The position numbers and the translations under genes were made by a program. Source: Actinomycetospora sp. (lineage in GTDB: Bacteria > Actinomycetota > Actinomycetes > Mycobacteriales > Pseudonocardiaceae). From it: 49,855 nucleotides of DNA. The notes under the pieces are model-generated. The model did no database searches. It was not told the origin of the DNA and saw only the letters and a program-made list of their open reading frames with translations. Below are positions 1-8,398 of this stretch, one piece after another (position 1 is the first letter of the stretch; each line of letters starts with the position of its first letter). Location: assembly GCA_029266415.1 (NCBI GenBank), contig JAQSWW010000001.1, positions 1 to 49,855 of the forward strand, given 5' to 3'.

Positions 1-2
1 GG

Positions 3-755
3 CGCGCGCTGGACGTCGACGAGGTCGTCGACACCGTGCTGGCGCACAGCCGCCGGTTCGTCGACCGGATCGCCGACACCCGCCTGCTGCTCAACGAGGC
101 GCTCGAGCGCGGCGAGACGATCCTGCTCGAGGGCAGCCAGGGCACGCTGCTCGACGTCGACCACGGCACCTACCCGTACGTGACCAGCTCGAACCCGACG
201 GCCGGCGGCGCCGCGGTCGGCTCGGGCATCGGCCCCACCCGGATCACCCGGGTGATCGGGATCCTCAAGGCCTACACCACCCGGGTCGGCTCGGGCCCGT
301 TCCCCACCGAGCTGCACGACGCGATGGGCGAGCGGCTGCGCAAGGTCGGCGGCGAGGTCGGAGTGACCACCGGCCGTCCGCGCCGGTGCGGCTGGTTCGA
401 CGCCGTGATCGGCCGCTACGCCGCGCGGGTCAACGGGATCACCGACTTCTTCCTGACGAAGCTGGACGTGCTCTCCGGCCTGGAGACCGTGCCGGTGTGC
501 GTGGGCTACGAGGTCGACGGCCGGCGGGTCGACGAGATGCCGATGACGCAGGCCGAGGTCGGCACCGCGACGCCGGTGTACGAGTCGATGCCGGGCTGGT
601 TCGAGGACATCTCGGCGTGCCGATCGTTCGCCGACCTGCCCGCCAAGGCGCGCGACTACGTCGAGCGGATCGAGGAGCTCTCCGGCGCCCCGGTGTCCGC
701 CATCGGCGTGGGCCCGGGTCGCGACGAGACGGTCACCCGGGACGTCGCCCGGTAA
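3..755 (+). CDS. purA: Adenylosuccinate synthetase, C-terminal part (5' end outside window)
   Basis: PurA condenses IMP with aspartate using GTP, the first committed step to AMP. Only about 250 C-terminal residues are present. The frame is open from base 3 with no start in view, and the family is usually about 430 residues, so roughly 40% lies upstream. Recognisable stretches are [18 protein letters not shown] near the start of the fragment and the IMP/GTP-site sequence [13 protein letters not shown]. The end, VGPGRDETV, is typical of the family. The TAA stop (753-755) is also the first half of the TAAACT -10 hexamer proposed for the next gene. It is the first of nine purine biosynthesis genes in the window. 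Confidence 0.97.
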   Translation, partial: RALDVDEVVDTVLAHSRRFVDRIADTRLLLNEALERGETILLEGSQGTLLDVDHGTYPYVTSSNPTAGGAAVGSGIGPTRITRVIGILKAYTTRVGSGPFPTELHDAMGERLRKVGGEVGVTTGRPRRCGWFDAVIGRYAARVNGITDFFLTKLDVLSGLETVPVCVGYEVDGRRVDEMPMTQAEVGTATPVYESMPGWFEDISACRSFADLPAKARDYVERIEELSGAPVSAIGVGPGRDETVTRDVAR

Positions 756-765
756 ACTCGCCCGG

Positions 766-1065
766 GTGGGCGCCTGTGAACACCTCCTGACCATCGGCAC
801 CGGGGGCGTGGCCACCGACCCGACCCCCGACGCGGTCGCGACCGACGGCGAGACGCTGCTGTGCCCCGACTGCCGGGCCGAGGGCTCGACGGCGTGGGCG
901 CACCTGCGCAAGTGCCTGGAGTGCGGACACGTCGCGTGCTGCGACTCCAGCCCTTACCGCCACGCCTCGAAGCACCACGAGGTCACCGGGCACGCGGTGA
1001 TGCGCTCGTACGAGCCCGGCGAGACCTGGCGCTGGTGCTACGTCGACCGCCGCCTCGCGCCGTAG
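766..1065 (+). CDS. UBP-type zinc-finger protein
   Basis: A 99-residue protein that is almost entirely a UBP-type (ubiquitin-hydrolase-like) zinc finger. Metal ligands visible are the CPDC pair, CLECGHVACC, and histidines in HASKHHEVTGH. The stretch TWRWCYVDR closes the fold. Bacterial single-domain members are common in actinobacteria; their partner is not known to me. The start GTG at 766 is supported by TAAACT (753-758) with a 7-nt spacer, giving a leaderless mRNA. The gene is separated by only 10 bp from purA, so read-through from purA is also possible. Its stop lies 3 bp from the stop of the convergent phosphodiesterase gene. Confidence 0.88.
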   Translation: MGACEHLLTIGTGGVATDPTPDAVATDGETLLCPDCRAEGSTAWAHLRKCLECGHVACCDSSPYRHASKHHEVTGHAVMRSYEPGETWRWCYVDRRLAP

Positions 1066-1068
1066 GAG

Positions 1069-2286
1069 CTACGCGGGCCGGACCGCCGCCAGGGCGGTGT
1101 CGGGGCCGTCGCTGAACACCGCGTCGACGCCGAGCGCGACGTACTGCTGGTACTCGCCGTACGCGTCGCCGTAGGTGTCGGCGTGCGCTGCCACACCATC
1201 TCCGGCCGGACCCCCGCGTCGCCGCCCGGCCGGCAGGAACTCGTTCTCGTTGCGGAACGTGTAGGGCATGACCTGCAGGCCCGCCGCGTGCGCGTCCTGC
1301 ACCAGCGTCGTCGGCGCGGTCTCGGCGTCACCGGGGCCCAGCGGCACGATCAGCTCCTTGGCGGGCCCGAGCCAGGTCGCGTAGCCGGCGACGTCGCGCA
1401 GCCCCGCCGGCGTCACGAGCGTCTCCGACGTGCGCGGGTCGCCCGCCGCGACGAGGTCGGCGGGCCGCGTGCCGGCGGCGTCGACGAGCTGCAGCAGCGG
1501 GCACCCGACCTGGCCGGCGAGCGCGCGGAGGTTCGCGGTCTCGAACGACTGGATGACCACCCCGGAGTCGGCGCGGTCGCGACCGCGGCGGCGCAGGGTC
1601 TCCACGAGCGCCGGCTCGACGGGCAGGCCCAGGCTCGCGAAGTAGGTCGAGTGCTTGATCTCGGGCAGCACGCCGACGGGGCGGCGGAGCTCGGCGGCGA
1701 GGCGGTCGAGCAGGTCGAGCACCTCGTCGAGCGTGACCACGCCGAACCGGCCGTCGTAGAGCGTGTTGTGGGGGCGGGTCTGCGGGATGCGCTCGACGGC
1801 GCGCAGCGTGCGCATCTCCGCGAGCGTGAAGTCGGTGGTGAACCAGCCGGTCGCCGCGGTGCCGTCGATCTCCTTCGTGGTGCGGCGGGAGGCGAACTCG
1901 GGGTGCGTGCCGACGTCGGTGGTCCCGCCGATCTCGGGCTCGTGGCGCGCGACGAGCGCCCCGTCGCGGGTGGGGACGAGGTCGACGTCGACCGCGTCGG
2001 CGCCGAGGCGGATCGCCAGCTCGTAGGCGGCGAGCGTGTGCTCGGGGCGATAGCCGGAGGCGCCGCGGTGCCCGACGACGAGGACGCGCCCGGGCTCGAC
2101 GGGCCCGAGGCCGTCGCCGGGCGGCGGGGCGGGCGCGGGGCCGGCGGGCGGCGCCGTCGTGGCGGGCGGCGCGGCGGTCGCGCCCGGCGGAGCGTTGGTG
2201 CACCCCGTCGCGAGCGCCCCGGCGGCGGCGAGGCCACCCCAGAGCGCGGACCGTCGGGACACGGGTGGCCACCCCGGCGAGATCAT
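1069..2286 (-). CDS. Glycerophosphodiester phosphodiesterase, Tat-type lipoprotein
   Basis: A 405-residue GDPD-family TIM-barrel enzyme, expected to hydrolyse glycerophosphodiesters to glycerol-3-phosphate and an alcohol outside the membrane. The N-terminus has a twin-arginine motif (SRRSALWGG, Arg11-Arg12) and a lipobox ending at Cys29 (LATGC), so the mature protein should be lipid-anchored. A proline/alanine-rich spacer precedes the catalytic domain, which begins [15 protein letters not shown] and carries the family His-Arg-Gly and a Glu/Asp pair ([13 protein letters not shown]). The chosen ATG at 2286 gives a normal signal peptide; GTG at 2262 would still keep the Tat motif. It is divergent from purD and convergent with the zinc-finger gene. 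Confidence 0.9.
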   Translation of the reverse strand: MISPGWPPVSRRSALWGGLAAAGALATGCTNAPPGATAAPPATTAPPAGPAPAPPPGDGLGPVEPGRVLVVGHRGASGYRPEHTLAAYELAIRLGADAVDVDLVPTRDGALVARHEPEIGGTTDVGTHPEFASRRTTKEIDGTAATGWFTTDFTLAEMRTLRAVERIPQTRPHNTLYDGRFGVVTLDEVLDLLDRLAAELRRPVGVLPEIKHSTYFASLGLPVEPALVETLRRRGRDRADSGVVIQSFETANLRALAGQVGCPLLQLVDAAGTRPADLVAAGDPRTSETLVTPAGLRDVAGYATWLGPAKELIVPLGPGDAETAPTTLVQDAHAAGLQVMPYTFRNENEFLPAGRRRGGPAGDGVAAHADTYGDAYGEYQQYVALGVDAVFSDGPDTALAAVRPA

Positions 2287-2445
2287 CGCGGCGCAGTGTT
2301 CCCGAGGCCGTCGATCTTCGCCACCGCCGGCCGTCGACGCGGGCGTGAACGGCCGGTGCTCGTGCCAGCGTGGCGGCCACGCTGGCGTTGAACGTCAGGA
2401 AAGCCCCCATCTCGCGCCTCGCCCGCTCCCCGTAGCGTGTCCTCC

Positions 2446-3711
2446 GTGCGCGTCCTGGTGATCGGTTCCGGTGCCCGCGAGCACGCCCTGCTGCTCGCTC
2501 TGGCCGGCGACCCGCAGGTCACCGCCCTCGCCGCCGCCCCCGGCAACGCGGGCACCGCCGCGCTGGCCGAGCACCCGGGCCTCGCCGACGCAGGAGACCC
2601 CGAGCTCGTCGTGGCCCTGGCCCGCCGCTGGCGCGCGGACCTCGTCGTCGTCGGTCCCGAGGCGCCGCTCGTGGCGGGGGTGGGCGACGCGCTGCGCGCC
2701 GCCGGGATCGCCTGCTTCGGCCCGAGCGCCGCCGCGGCGCGCATCGAGGGCTCCAAGGCGTTCGCGAAGGACGTCATGGCGGCGGCCGGCGTGCCCACCG
2801 CGCGCAGCGAGGCCGTCCACGACGCCGTCGAGCTCGACGCCGCGCTCGCCCGCTTCGACCCGCCCTACGTGGTCAAGGACGACGGCCTGGCCGCGGGCAA
2901 GGGCGTCCTCGTCACCGAGGACCTCGAGGCCGCCCGCGACCACGCCGCCGCGGTGCTCGGGGCCGGGCACCCGGTGCTCCTCGAGTCGTTCCTCGACGGC
3001 CCGGAGGCCTCGCTGTTCTGCGTCGTCGACGGCACCACGGTCGTCCCGCTCGTCCCCGCCCAGGACTTCAAGCGCCTCGGCGACGACGACGCCGGCCCCA
3101 ACACCGGCGGCATGGGTGCCTACGCCCCGCTGCCGTGGGCGCCCGAGGGCCTCGTGGACGAGGTCGTCGACCGGATCATCGCTCCGGTCGTCGCCGAGCT
3201 CGCCGCCCGCGGCACCCCGTTCTCGGGCCTGCTCTACGCCGGCCTCGCGCTGACCTCCTCGGGCCCGCAGGTGATCGAGTTCAACTGCCGCTTCGGTGAC
3301 CCCGAGACCCAGCCCGTCCTCGCGCTCCTGCGCAGCTCGGCGGCCTCACTGCTCGCCGCGGCCGCGGCCGGGCGTCTCGCCGAGGAGCCGCCACCGACCT
3401 GGGCGTCGGGCGCCGCCGTGACCGTCGTCGTCGCGGCCGAGGGCTACCCGGGCTCCGTGCGCACCGGCGACGTGCTGCGCGGCGCCGACGGCCACGGCGT
3501 CCTGCACGCGGGCACGCGGCGACGCGACGACGGGGCCGTGGTATCGAGCGGCGGGCGGGTGCTGTCGGTCGTCGGGACCGGCGACGACCTCGAGGCCGCT
3601 CGCCGCGACGCCTACGAACGCCTCGCCACCGTGCACCTCCCGGGCGGGCAGTACCGCACCGACATCGCGCGGGACGCCGCCGCCGGCCGGGTCGCCGTGC
3701 CGGTGCTCTGA
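2446..3711 (+). CDS. purD: Phosphoribosylamine-glycine ligase (GAR synthetase)
   Basis: PurD joins phosphoribosylamine and glycine with ATP, the second step of de novo purine synthesis. The 421-residue protein has the N-terminal sequence [18 protein letters not shown], the ATP-grasp segment [13 protein letters not shown], a PNTGGMGAY loop and the metal/ATP site [16 protein letters not shown] start it at GTG 2446, not the in-frame GTG 2437. The family begins MRVLVIGSG, and TAGCGT (2433-2438) with a 7-nt spacer would place the transcript 5' end exactly at 2446. GTG 2437 falls inside that -10 hexamer. It is monocistronic here. Confidence 0.97.
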   Translation: MRVLVIGSGAREHALLLALAGDPQVTALAAAPGNAGTAALAEHPGLADAGDPELVVALARRWRADLVVVGPEAPLVAGVGDALRAAGIACFGPSAAAARIEGSKAFAKDVMAAAGVPTARSEAVHDAVELDAALARFDPPYVVKDDGLAAGKGVLVTEDLEAARDHAAAVLGAGHPVLLESFLDGPEASLFCVVDGTTVVPLVPAQDFKRLGDDDAGPNTGGMGAYAPLPWAPEGLVDEVVDRIIAPVVAELAARGTPFSGLLYAGLALTSSGPQVIEFNCRFGDPETQPVLALLRSSAASLLAAAAAGRLAEEPPPTWASGAAVTVVVAAEGYPGSVRTGDVLRGADGHGVLHAGTRRRDDGAVVSSGGRVLSVVGTGDDLEAARRDAYERLATVHLPGGQYRTDIARDAAAGRVAVPVL

Positions 3712-3766
3712 CCGGATCTCACGGAACGGCCCCACGCGGGCGAGGCGCCGACCTACCCTCGCGCCC

Positions 3767-4063
3767 ATGCCCGACCTCGACCTCGCCCCGGCGGCCCTCG
3801 AGCAGGCCCGCACGGGCGTCGCCGCCGAGGCGCGGAGGCTGCCCGCGATGATCGACCAGGTCGTCGCCCCCCGCGGTGGCCTCGGCGACCTGACGTCCGC
3901 CGGTGCGATGCTCGGCGCGCTCGACCAGGTGGTCCGGGCCCTCGACGCCGAGCTCGGTGCCGCGGGCTCGTGTCTCGACGGGCTCGACCGCGCCCTCGAC
4001 GCCGCCCTCACCGCCGTCCGCTCGGGCGACGGGAACGCCGCCACCGCGCTCACCGCGGCCTGA
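3767..4063 (+). CDS. Small helical ESX/EspC-like protein, cassette copy 1
   Basis: A 98-residue all-helical protein with no signal peptide or membrane segment. It resembles small type VII secretion-associated proteins of the EspC/WXG100 superfamily in length and heptad-like Ala/Leu pattern but has no WXG motif. It aligns along its whole length with the 101-residue protein at 5930-6235 (shared pattern DLDL...ALE.AR..VA.EA.R.P and LD..ERALDAA-like end). Leaderless start: TACCCT (3754-3759), 7-nt spacer, ATG. Four bases separate its stop from the WXG/transglycosylase gene, so the two are likely co-translated. I infer a partner or chaperone role; the sequence does not prove it. Confidence 0.7.
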   Translation: MPDLDLAPAALEQARTGVAAEARRLPAMIDQVVAPRGGLGDLTSAGAMLGALDQVVRALDAELGAAGSCLDGLDRALDAALTAVRSGDGNAATALTAA

Positions 4064-4067
4064 CCCC

Positions 4068-5870
4068 GTGGTGGCCTTCGACGCCGTCGGCGAGCTCGCG
4101 GCGCAGCCCGGTGGGCAGGAGCTCAGCGCGCTCGCCGACCGGGTACAGCGCATCGACCCCGAGGTCCTGCGCGCCGTCGGTCGCGGGCTCGGGGCGATGG
4201 CCGAGGGCGTCGACGGCTCGCTGGCCGCGGTGGGCCGCCACGGCGAGGCCGTGCGCGCCGGCTGGGGTGGTCGGGGCGCCGAGGCGTTCGCCGAGCACGT
4301 CGGCGACCTCGGCCGGGCGGGTCGCACCACGCTGGAGGCGACCGGCCGGATGCGCGAGCGCGTCGACGGCGCGGGGCAGGTGCTCGACGGGCTGCGTCGC
4401 GAGGTCGACGGGCACGTCACGCGGGCCCTCGACGCCGCCCGCCGCGCCCGCGCCGAGGCCCTCGCCGACCCCGCCCGCGCCCCGCTGGCCGACCAGCTCG
4501 CGGCCCGGGCCATGGCCGAGCCCACCGCCGCGGCCCGCGCCGCCCTCACCCGTGCCGAGACGGACCTCGGCGACACCGCGACCGTGCTGCAGGAGCTCGC
4601 CGCCGACACCCGCGCCATCTCCCGCCTGCCCACCCCCGACGTCCGCGCGATCGGCGCCTCCGGCTGGACCCCGGCGCCCACCGGCGAGTCGATCGCCACC
4701 GCCCCGACGCTGTTCGAGGGCTCCGGTTCCGGTGCCGGCGGGTCCGACCGTGGGGTGCAGGGCATCGACCTCTCCGACGGCACCGGCTCCTCGTCCGGGT
4801 CCTCCTCGGCGGCGGACGTCACCGATGGTGCGGACAGCACCTCCGACCTCGCGGACGCCGGGTCGACGAGTGCTGACGCCGGGAGCGGGAGCGGTGTGGA
4901 CGACTGCTCCGACGCCGGGACCGGTGCTGGAGATGCTTCGGTTTCCGAAGCATCTGGCGGCGGCGGATCGGGTGCGCCGGGCGCGGGAGCGTCGGCGGGC
5001 GGTGCCGCGGACGTGGGCGATGGCTCGGGTGCCGGGGATGCTTCGGTTTCCGAAGCATCCGGGGGCGGGGCCGAGCCGGGGTCGGCGACCGCCGCCGCGC
5101 CGGACGAGACCGGTGCGGCCGAGGGCACGGCCGGCAACGATGTGTCCCCCGGCGACCGGGAGGACGGCTCGGGGGACACCGGAAACGGCGCGGACCCGGC
5201 CGCCGCGGACGACGCCGACGCGGGGGACGACGACTATGCCGGTGAGACGGCCGTCGGCGCCGAGGACGACGACGCTGGAGCCGGCACGAATGCCGATGCC
5301 CAGGACGACGACGCCGCAGCTGACGTCGAGGACGACGACACCGCCGATGACGCGGACGCCGGCGCTGAGGACGACGAGGCTGCAGCCAGCACGAGTCCCG
5401 GCGCCGACGAGGGCACGGATGCCGCTCAGGGCGACGACGCCGAGGCCGAAGACACCGACGCCGAGAAGGACCCCGACGCCTCGGGCGACGCCGCGCCGAC
5501 GGGCGGGCCGCAGGGTCAGGTCGGCGACTGGATCCGCGAGGCGATGGCGGTGCTGCAGGCCGAGGGCGTGCCCGTGGACAAGATGGACCCGGACGACATC
5601 GCGACGATCATCGAGCACGAGTCGGGCGGCGACCCCGAGGCCACCAACGACTGGGACTCGAACGCCGCGAAGGGCACGCCGTCGCAGGGGCTGATGCAGA
5701 CGATCGGGCCGACGTTCGACTCCTACAAGCTCGACGGCCACGAGGAGATCAAGGACCCGGTCGACAACATCATCGCCGGCGTCCGCTACGCCATCGACCG
5801 CTACGGCTCGGTGTCGCAGGTGCCCGGCGTCGAGGCCGTCGCGCGCGGCGACGCGTACGTCGGCTACTGA
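4068..5870 (+). CDS. WXG100-like domain / acidic linker / SLT lytic transglycosylase
   Basis: A 600-residue protein in three parts. Residues about 1-190 are helical, with a WXG-type turn at Trp66 (AGWGGRGAEAFAEH). Residues about 200-480 are a low-complexity Ser/Gly then Asp/Glu/Ala linker. Residues about 483-600 are an SLT-type lytic transglycosylase domain (catalytic Glu518 in IIEHESGGDP, then GLMQTIGPTF and GVRYAIDRYGS). It should cleave peptidoglycan glycan strands. There is no Sec signal, so export through a WXG/type VII route is inferred. GTG 4068 or 4071 is the start; the frame is open further upstream but overlaps the preceding gene. Two identical palindromes (4932-4954, 5037-5059) sit in frame in the linker and each encode DASVSEAS. 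A shorter paralogue is at 6240-7175. Confidence 0.85.
   Translation: MVAFDAVGELAAQPGGQELSALADRVQRIDPEVLRAVGRGLGAMAEGVDGSLAAVGRHGEAVRAGWGGRGAEAFAEHVGDLGRAGRTTLEATGRMRERVDGAGQVLDGLRREVDGHVTRALDAARRARAEALADPARAPLADQLAARAMAEPTAAARAALTRAETDLGDTATVLQELAADTRAISRLPTPDVRAIGASGWTPAPTGESIATAPTLFEGSGSGAGGSDRGVQGIDLSDGTGSSSGSSSAADVTDGADSTSDLADAGSTSADAGSGSGVDDCSDAGTGAGDASVSEASGGGGSGAPGAGASAGGAADVGDGSGAGDASVSEASGGGAEPGSATAAAPDETGAAEGTAGNDVSPGDREDGSGDTGNGADPAAADDADAGDDDYAGETAVGAEDDDAGAGTNADAQDDDAAADVEDDDTADDADAGAEDDEAAASTSPGADEGTDAAQGDDAEAEDTDAEKDPDASGDAAPTGGPQGQVGDWIREAMAVLQAEGVPVDKMDPDDIATIIEHESGGDPEATNDWDSNAAKGTPSQGLMQTIGPTFDSYKLDGHEEIKDPVDNIIAGVRYAIDRYGSVSQVPGVEAVARGDAYVGY
4932..4954. repeat. Perfect palindrome, copy 1, inside the linker-coding region
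   Basis: A 23-bp element with 10-bp arms (GATGCTTCGG and its exact complement) around a TTT centre. It is identical to the copy at 5037-5059. Both lie in the same reading frame and encode DASVSEAS. It resembles a mobile or REP-type palindrome captured in a permissive disordered linker. Confidence 0.9.
5037..5059. repeat. Perfect palindrome, copy 2, inside the linker-coding region
   Basis: Second exact copy of the 10-3-10 palindrome at 4932-4954, 105 bp (35 codons) downstream. The flanking bases are also similar (GGAGATG.../GGGGATG... on the left, CATCTGG/CATCCGG on the right). Confidence 0.9.
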
Positions 5871-5929
5871 CGCGGCGGGTTGTCCCGAACCGCACCCACG
5901 GCCGCCGACCGCCACCTACCGTCGATCCC

Positions 5930-6235
5930 GTGGCCGACATCGACCTGGAGCTCGACGCCCTCGAGGAGGCGCGCGCGGCCGTGGCGGGAGAGGCCGGCCG
6001 GGTGCCGGGGCTGGGCGACCGGCTCGGGTCGGCGCCCGCTCCGGACCTGGGCACGCTGGACGCCGCGCCCGCCGTCGCCGACGCGATCACGGCGCTGACG
6101 CGCGCGGTCGTCGCCGACCTCGAGGCCGCGGGCCGGCGCCTCGACGAGGCCGAGCGGGCGCTCGACGCGGCGATCCGGCGGGTCCAGCAGGCGGACGCAG
6201 CGGGCGCCGCGGTGCTGGCGTCGGCCGGGGGCTGA
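5930..6235 (+). CDS. Small helical ESX/EspC-like protein, cassette copy 2
   Basis: A 101-residue helical protein, full-length paralogue of the protein at 3767-4063 (MADIDLELDALEEARAAVA against MPDLDLAPAALEQARTGVA). No cysteine, signal peptide or membrane segment. Leaderless start: TACCGT (5917-5922), 7-nt spacer, GTG. Its stop is followed by four bases and the GTG of the second WXG/transglycosylase gene, exactly as in copy 1. The gene pair was therefore duplicated as a unit with its promoter. Function is inferred only from the cassette context. Confidence 0.7.
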   Translation: MADIDLELDALEEARAAVAGEAGRVPGLGDRLGSAPAPDLGTLDAAPAVADAITALTRAVVADLEAAGRRLDEAERALDAAIRRVQQADAAGAAVLASAGG

Positions 6236-6239
6236 GCCC

Positions 6240-7175
6240 GTGTCCACCGACCACGGGCTGGCGGGCGAGCCCGCGGCGGCCGAGCTCGTGGCCCTCGCCG
6301 CCCGCGTCCGGACGGCCGACCCGGGCGCGGTGCGGGCGTCGGCCGAGGAGGTGCGGGCGGTCGGCGACGGCCTCGGGCACGCGGCCGGCGCCGTCGACCG
6401 GGGCGTGACCGCCGTCGGCAAGCGCTGGCGCGGTCGGGGCGCTGATGCGTTCGCCGACTGGACCCGCGCCTTCGGGACGGCGGGCGACCGCGACCGACAG
6501 GTCCTCGTCGAGGCCGGCGCCGCACTCGCGCAGGTGGGGGCGGTGCTCGACGACCTGCGCAGCGAGGTCGACCACCAGGTGGCCCGGGCCCTCGACCTGC
6601 TCGCCGCCGCCCGTGCCCGGCCGGACACGCCGCCCGAGCTCGCCGACAGCCTGGCCCGCGACGCCCTACGCGCGCCCACGGAGGCGGCACGGGCGGCGGT
6701 CGCGCTCGCCGAGACCGACCTGCGCGCGACGGCAGCGAGGATCCGTGATCTCGCCGACGACCTCACCGCCTACGCCGAGCTCCCGGCGCCCGGCCGCCAC
6801 GGACGGCAGAGCCGCACCGGCCAGGTCGGCGACTGGATCCACCAGGCGGTCGCGATCCTGAAGGACGCCGGGGTGCCGCCGGAGCAGATGGACCCGCAGG
6901 CCATCGCCCTGATCATCGAGCGCGAGTCCGGCGGCGACCCGGACGCGGTCAACGACGACGACGTCAACGCCGCGCGGGGCACGCCGTCGCGGGGGCTCAT
7001 GCAGACGATCGGCCCGACCTTCGAGGCCCACAAGCTGCCGGGCCACGACGACATCCGCGACCCGGTGGACAACATCATCGCCGGCGTCCGCTACGCGATC
7101 GCCCGCTACGGCTCGGTCTCGCGGGTGCCCGGCGTGCTCGCCGTGGCCCGCGGCGACCCGTACGTCGGCTACTGA
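6240..7175 (+). CDS. WXG100-like / SLT lytic transglycosylase, short-linker paralogue
   Basis: A 311-residue protein with the same domain order as 4068-5870 but with a linker of only about a dozen residues. Trp63 marks the WXG turn (KRWRGRGADAFADW). The helical part runs to about residue 185, and the SLT domain follows with catalytic Glu229 (IIERESGGDP), GLMQTIGPTF and GVRYAIARYGS, ending PYVGY like its paralogue. No Sec signal or membrane segment. The close match of the ends, with an almost absent middle, shows that the copies differ chiefly by linker growth or loss. Peptidoglycan cleavage is a family inference; the secretion route is not shown. Confidence 0.85.
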   Translation: MSTDHGLAGEPAAAELVALAARVRTADPGAVRASAEEVRAVGDGLGHAAGAVDRGVTAVGKRWRGRGADAFADWTRAFGTAGDRDRQVLVEAGAALAQVGAVLDDLRSEVDHQVARALDLLAAARARPDTPPELADSLARDALRAPTEAARAAVALAETDLRATAARIRDLADDLTAYAELPAPGRHGRQSRTGQVGDWIHQAVAILKDAGVPPEQMDPQAIALIIERESGGDPDAVNDDDVNAARGTPSRGLMQTIGPTFEAHKLPGHDDIRDPVDNIIAGVRYAIARYGSVSRVPGVLAVARGDPYVGY

Positions 7176-7195
7176 GCCCGACCTAGGGTGTGCCG

Positions 7196-8389
7196 GTGAC
7201 GACTCTGGCGCGCCTCGGTCCGGCGGTGCGGGCGATGGTCCCCCCGTTCCACGTGATGGACGTGTGGGCGGCCGCCGGGGAACGGGCACGCACCCACGGC
7301 GACCTGGTCAACCTCTCGGCGGGCCAGCCCTCGACGCCCGCGCCGGCCGACGTGCGCGCGGCCGCCCGGCGCGCCCTCGACGAGCAGATCCTGGGGTACT
7401 CGAGCTCGCTCGGGACCCTCGAGCTGCGCGGGGAGATCGCCGCGCACCACCGCGCCCGCTACGGCGACGACACCGTGCGCGCCGAGGACGTCGTGGTCAC
7501 CACCGGCGGCTCCGGCGGGTTCCTGCTCGCGTTCCTCGCCGCGTTCGACGCGGGCGACACCGTGGTGCTCGCCCGTCCCGGCTACCCCTGCTACCGCAAC
7601 ATCCTCGCGGCGCTGGGGTGCGAGGTCGTCGAGCTGCCGTGCGGGGAGGAGACACGCTTCCAGCCGACGGTCGCCATGCTCGAGGCGCTGGACCGCCCGC
7701 CGAAGGGCCTCGTCGTCGCGAGCCCCGCCAACCCGACCGGCAGCGTCATCGAACCCGGCGAGCTGGCCGCCCTCGCGCGCTGGTGCGAGGAGCACGGCGT
7801 CCAGCTGATCAGCGACGAGATCTACCACGGCATCGAGTACGGGGGCGCCCCGGCGACCGCGAGCGCGTGGAGCACCTCCCACGAGGCCATCGTCGTCACG
7901 TCGTTCTCGAAGTACTGGTCGATGACCGGCTGGCGGCTGGGCTGGCTGCTCGTGCCCGAGCGGCTGCGCCGGGCCGTCGACGTCATCGCGGGCAACTTCA
8001 CGGTCTGCCCGCCGGTGCCCGCGCAGTACGCCGCGCTCGGGGCGTTCACCGAGGCCTCGGTCGCCGAGGCCGACGGTCACGTCGGGCGCTACGCCCTCAA
8101 CCGGCGGCTGCTGCTCGACGGCCTCCCGCGCCTCGGGCTGACACGGCTCGCCCCGGCCGACGGCGCGTTCTACGTCTACGCCGACGTCGCGCACCTCACC
8201 GACGACACGCTGGCCTTCGGGCAGCGGATCCTCGCCGAGACCGGCGTCGCGGTCGCCCCGGGCATCGACTTCGACCCCGTCGACGGCCACACCTGGATCC
8301 GCCTGTCGTTCGCCGGGGCGACGGCCGACATCCGCGAGGCCCTCGACCGCCTCGGACACTGGCTGCCGCGCGGCGGTGGCCCGCTCTAA
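7196..8389 (+). CDS. Class I/II PLP-dependent aminotransferase
   Basis: A 397-residue fold-type I aminotransferase. Diagnostic segments are NLSAGQPSTPAP near the N-terminus, the ASPANPTGSVI loop, SDEIYHGIEY, and the PLP lysine Lys239 in SFSKYWSMTGWRLGW. The amino-donor specificity cannot be read from sequence; aspartate/alanine-type and valine-type enzymes look similar. I start at GTG 7196 because TAGGGT (7184-7189) with a 6-nt spacer points to it; an in-frame GTG at 7190 is the alternative. Its TAA stop (8387-8389) forms the first half of the -10 hexamer TAAGGT of the channel gene. Confidence 0.9.
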   Translation: MTTLARLGPAVRAMVPPFHVMDVWAAAGERARTHGDLVNLSAGQPSTPAPADVRAAARRALDEQILGYSSSLGTLELRGEIAAHHRARYGDDTVRAEDVVVTTGGSGGFLLAFLAAFDAGDTVVLARPGYPCYRNILAALGCEVVELPCGEETRFQPTVAMLEALDRPPKGLVVASPANPTGSVIEPGELAALARWCEEHGVQLISDEIYHGIEYGGAPATASAWSTSHEAIVVTSFSKYWSMTGWRLGWLLVPERLRRAVDVIAGNFTVCPPVPAQYAALGAFTEASVAEADGHVGRYALNRRLLLDGLPRLGLTRLAPADGAFYVYADVAHLTDDTLAFGQRILAETGVAVAPGIDFDPVDGHTWIRLSFAGATADIREALDRLGHWLPRGGGPL

Positions 8390-8398
8390 GGTCCCGCC

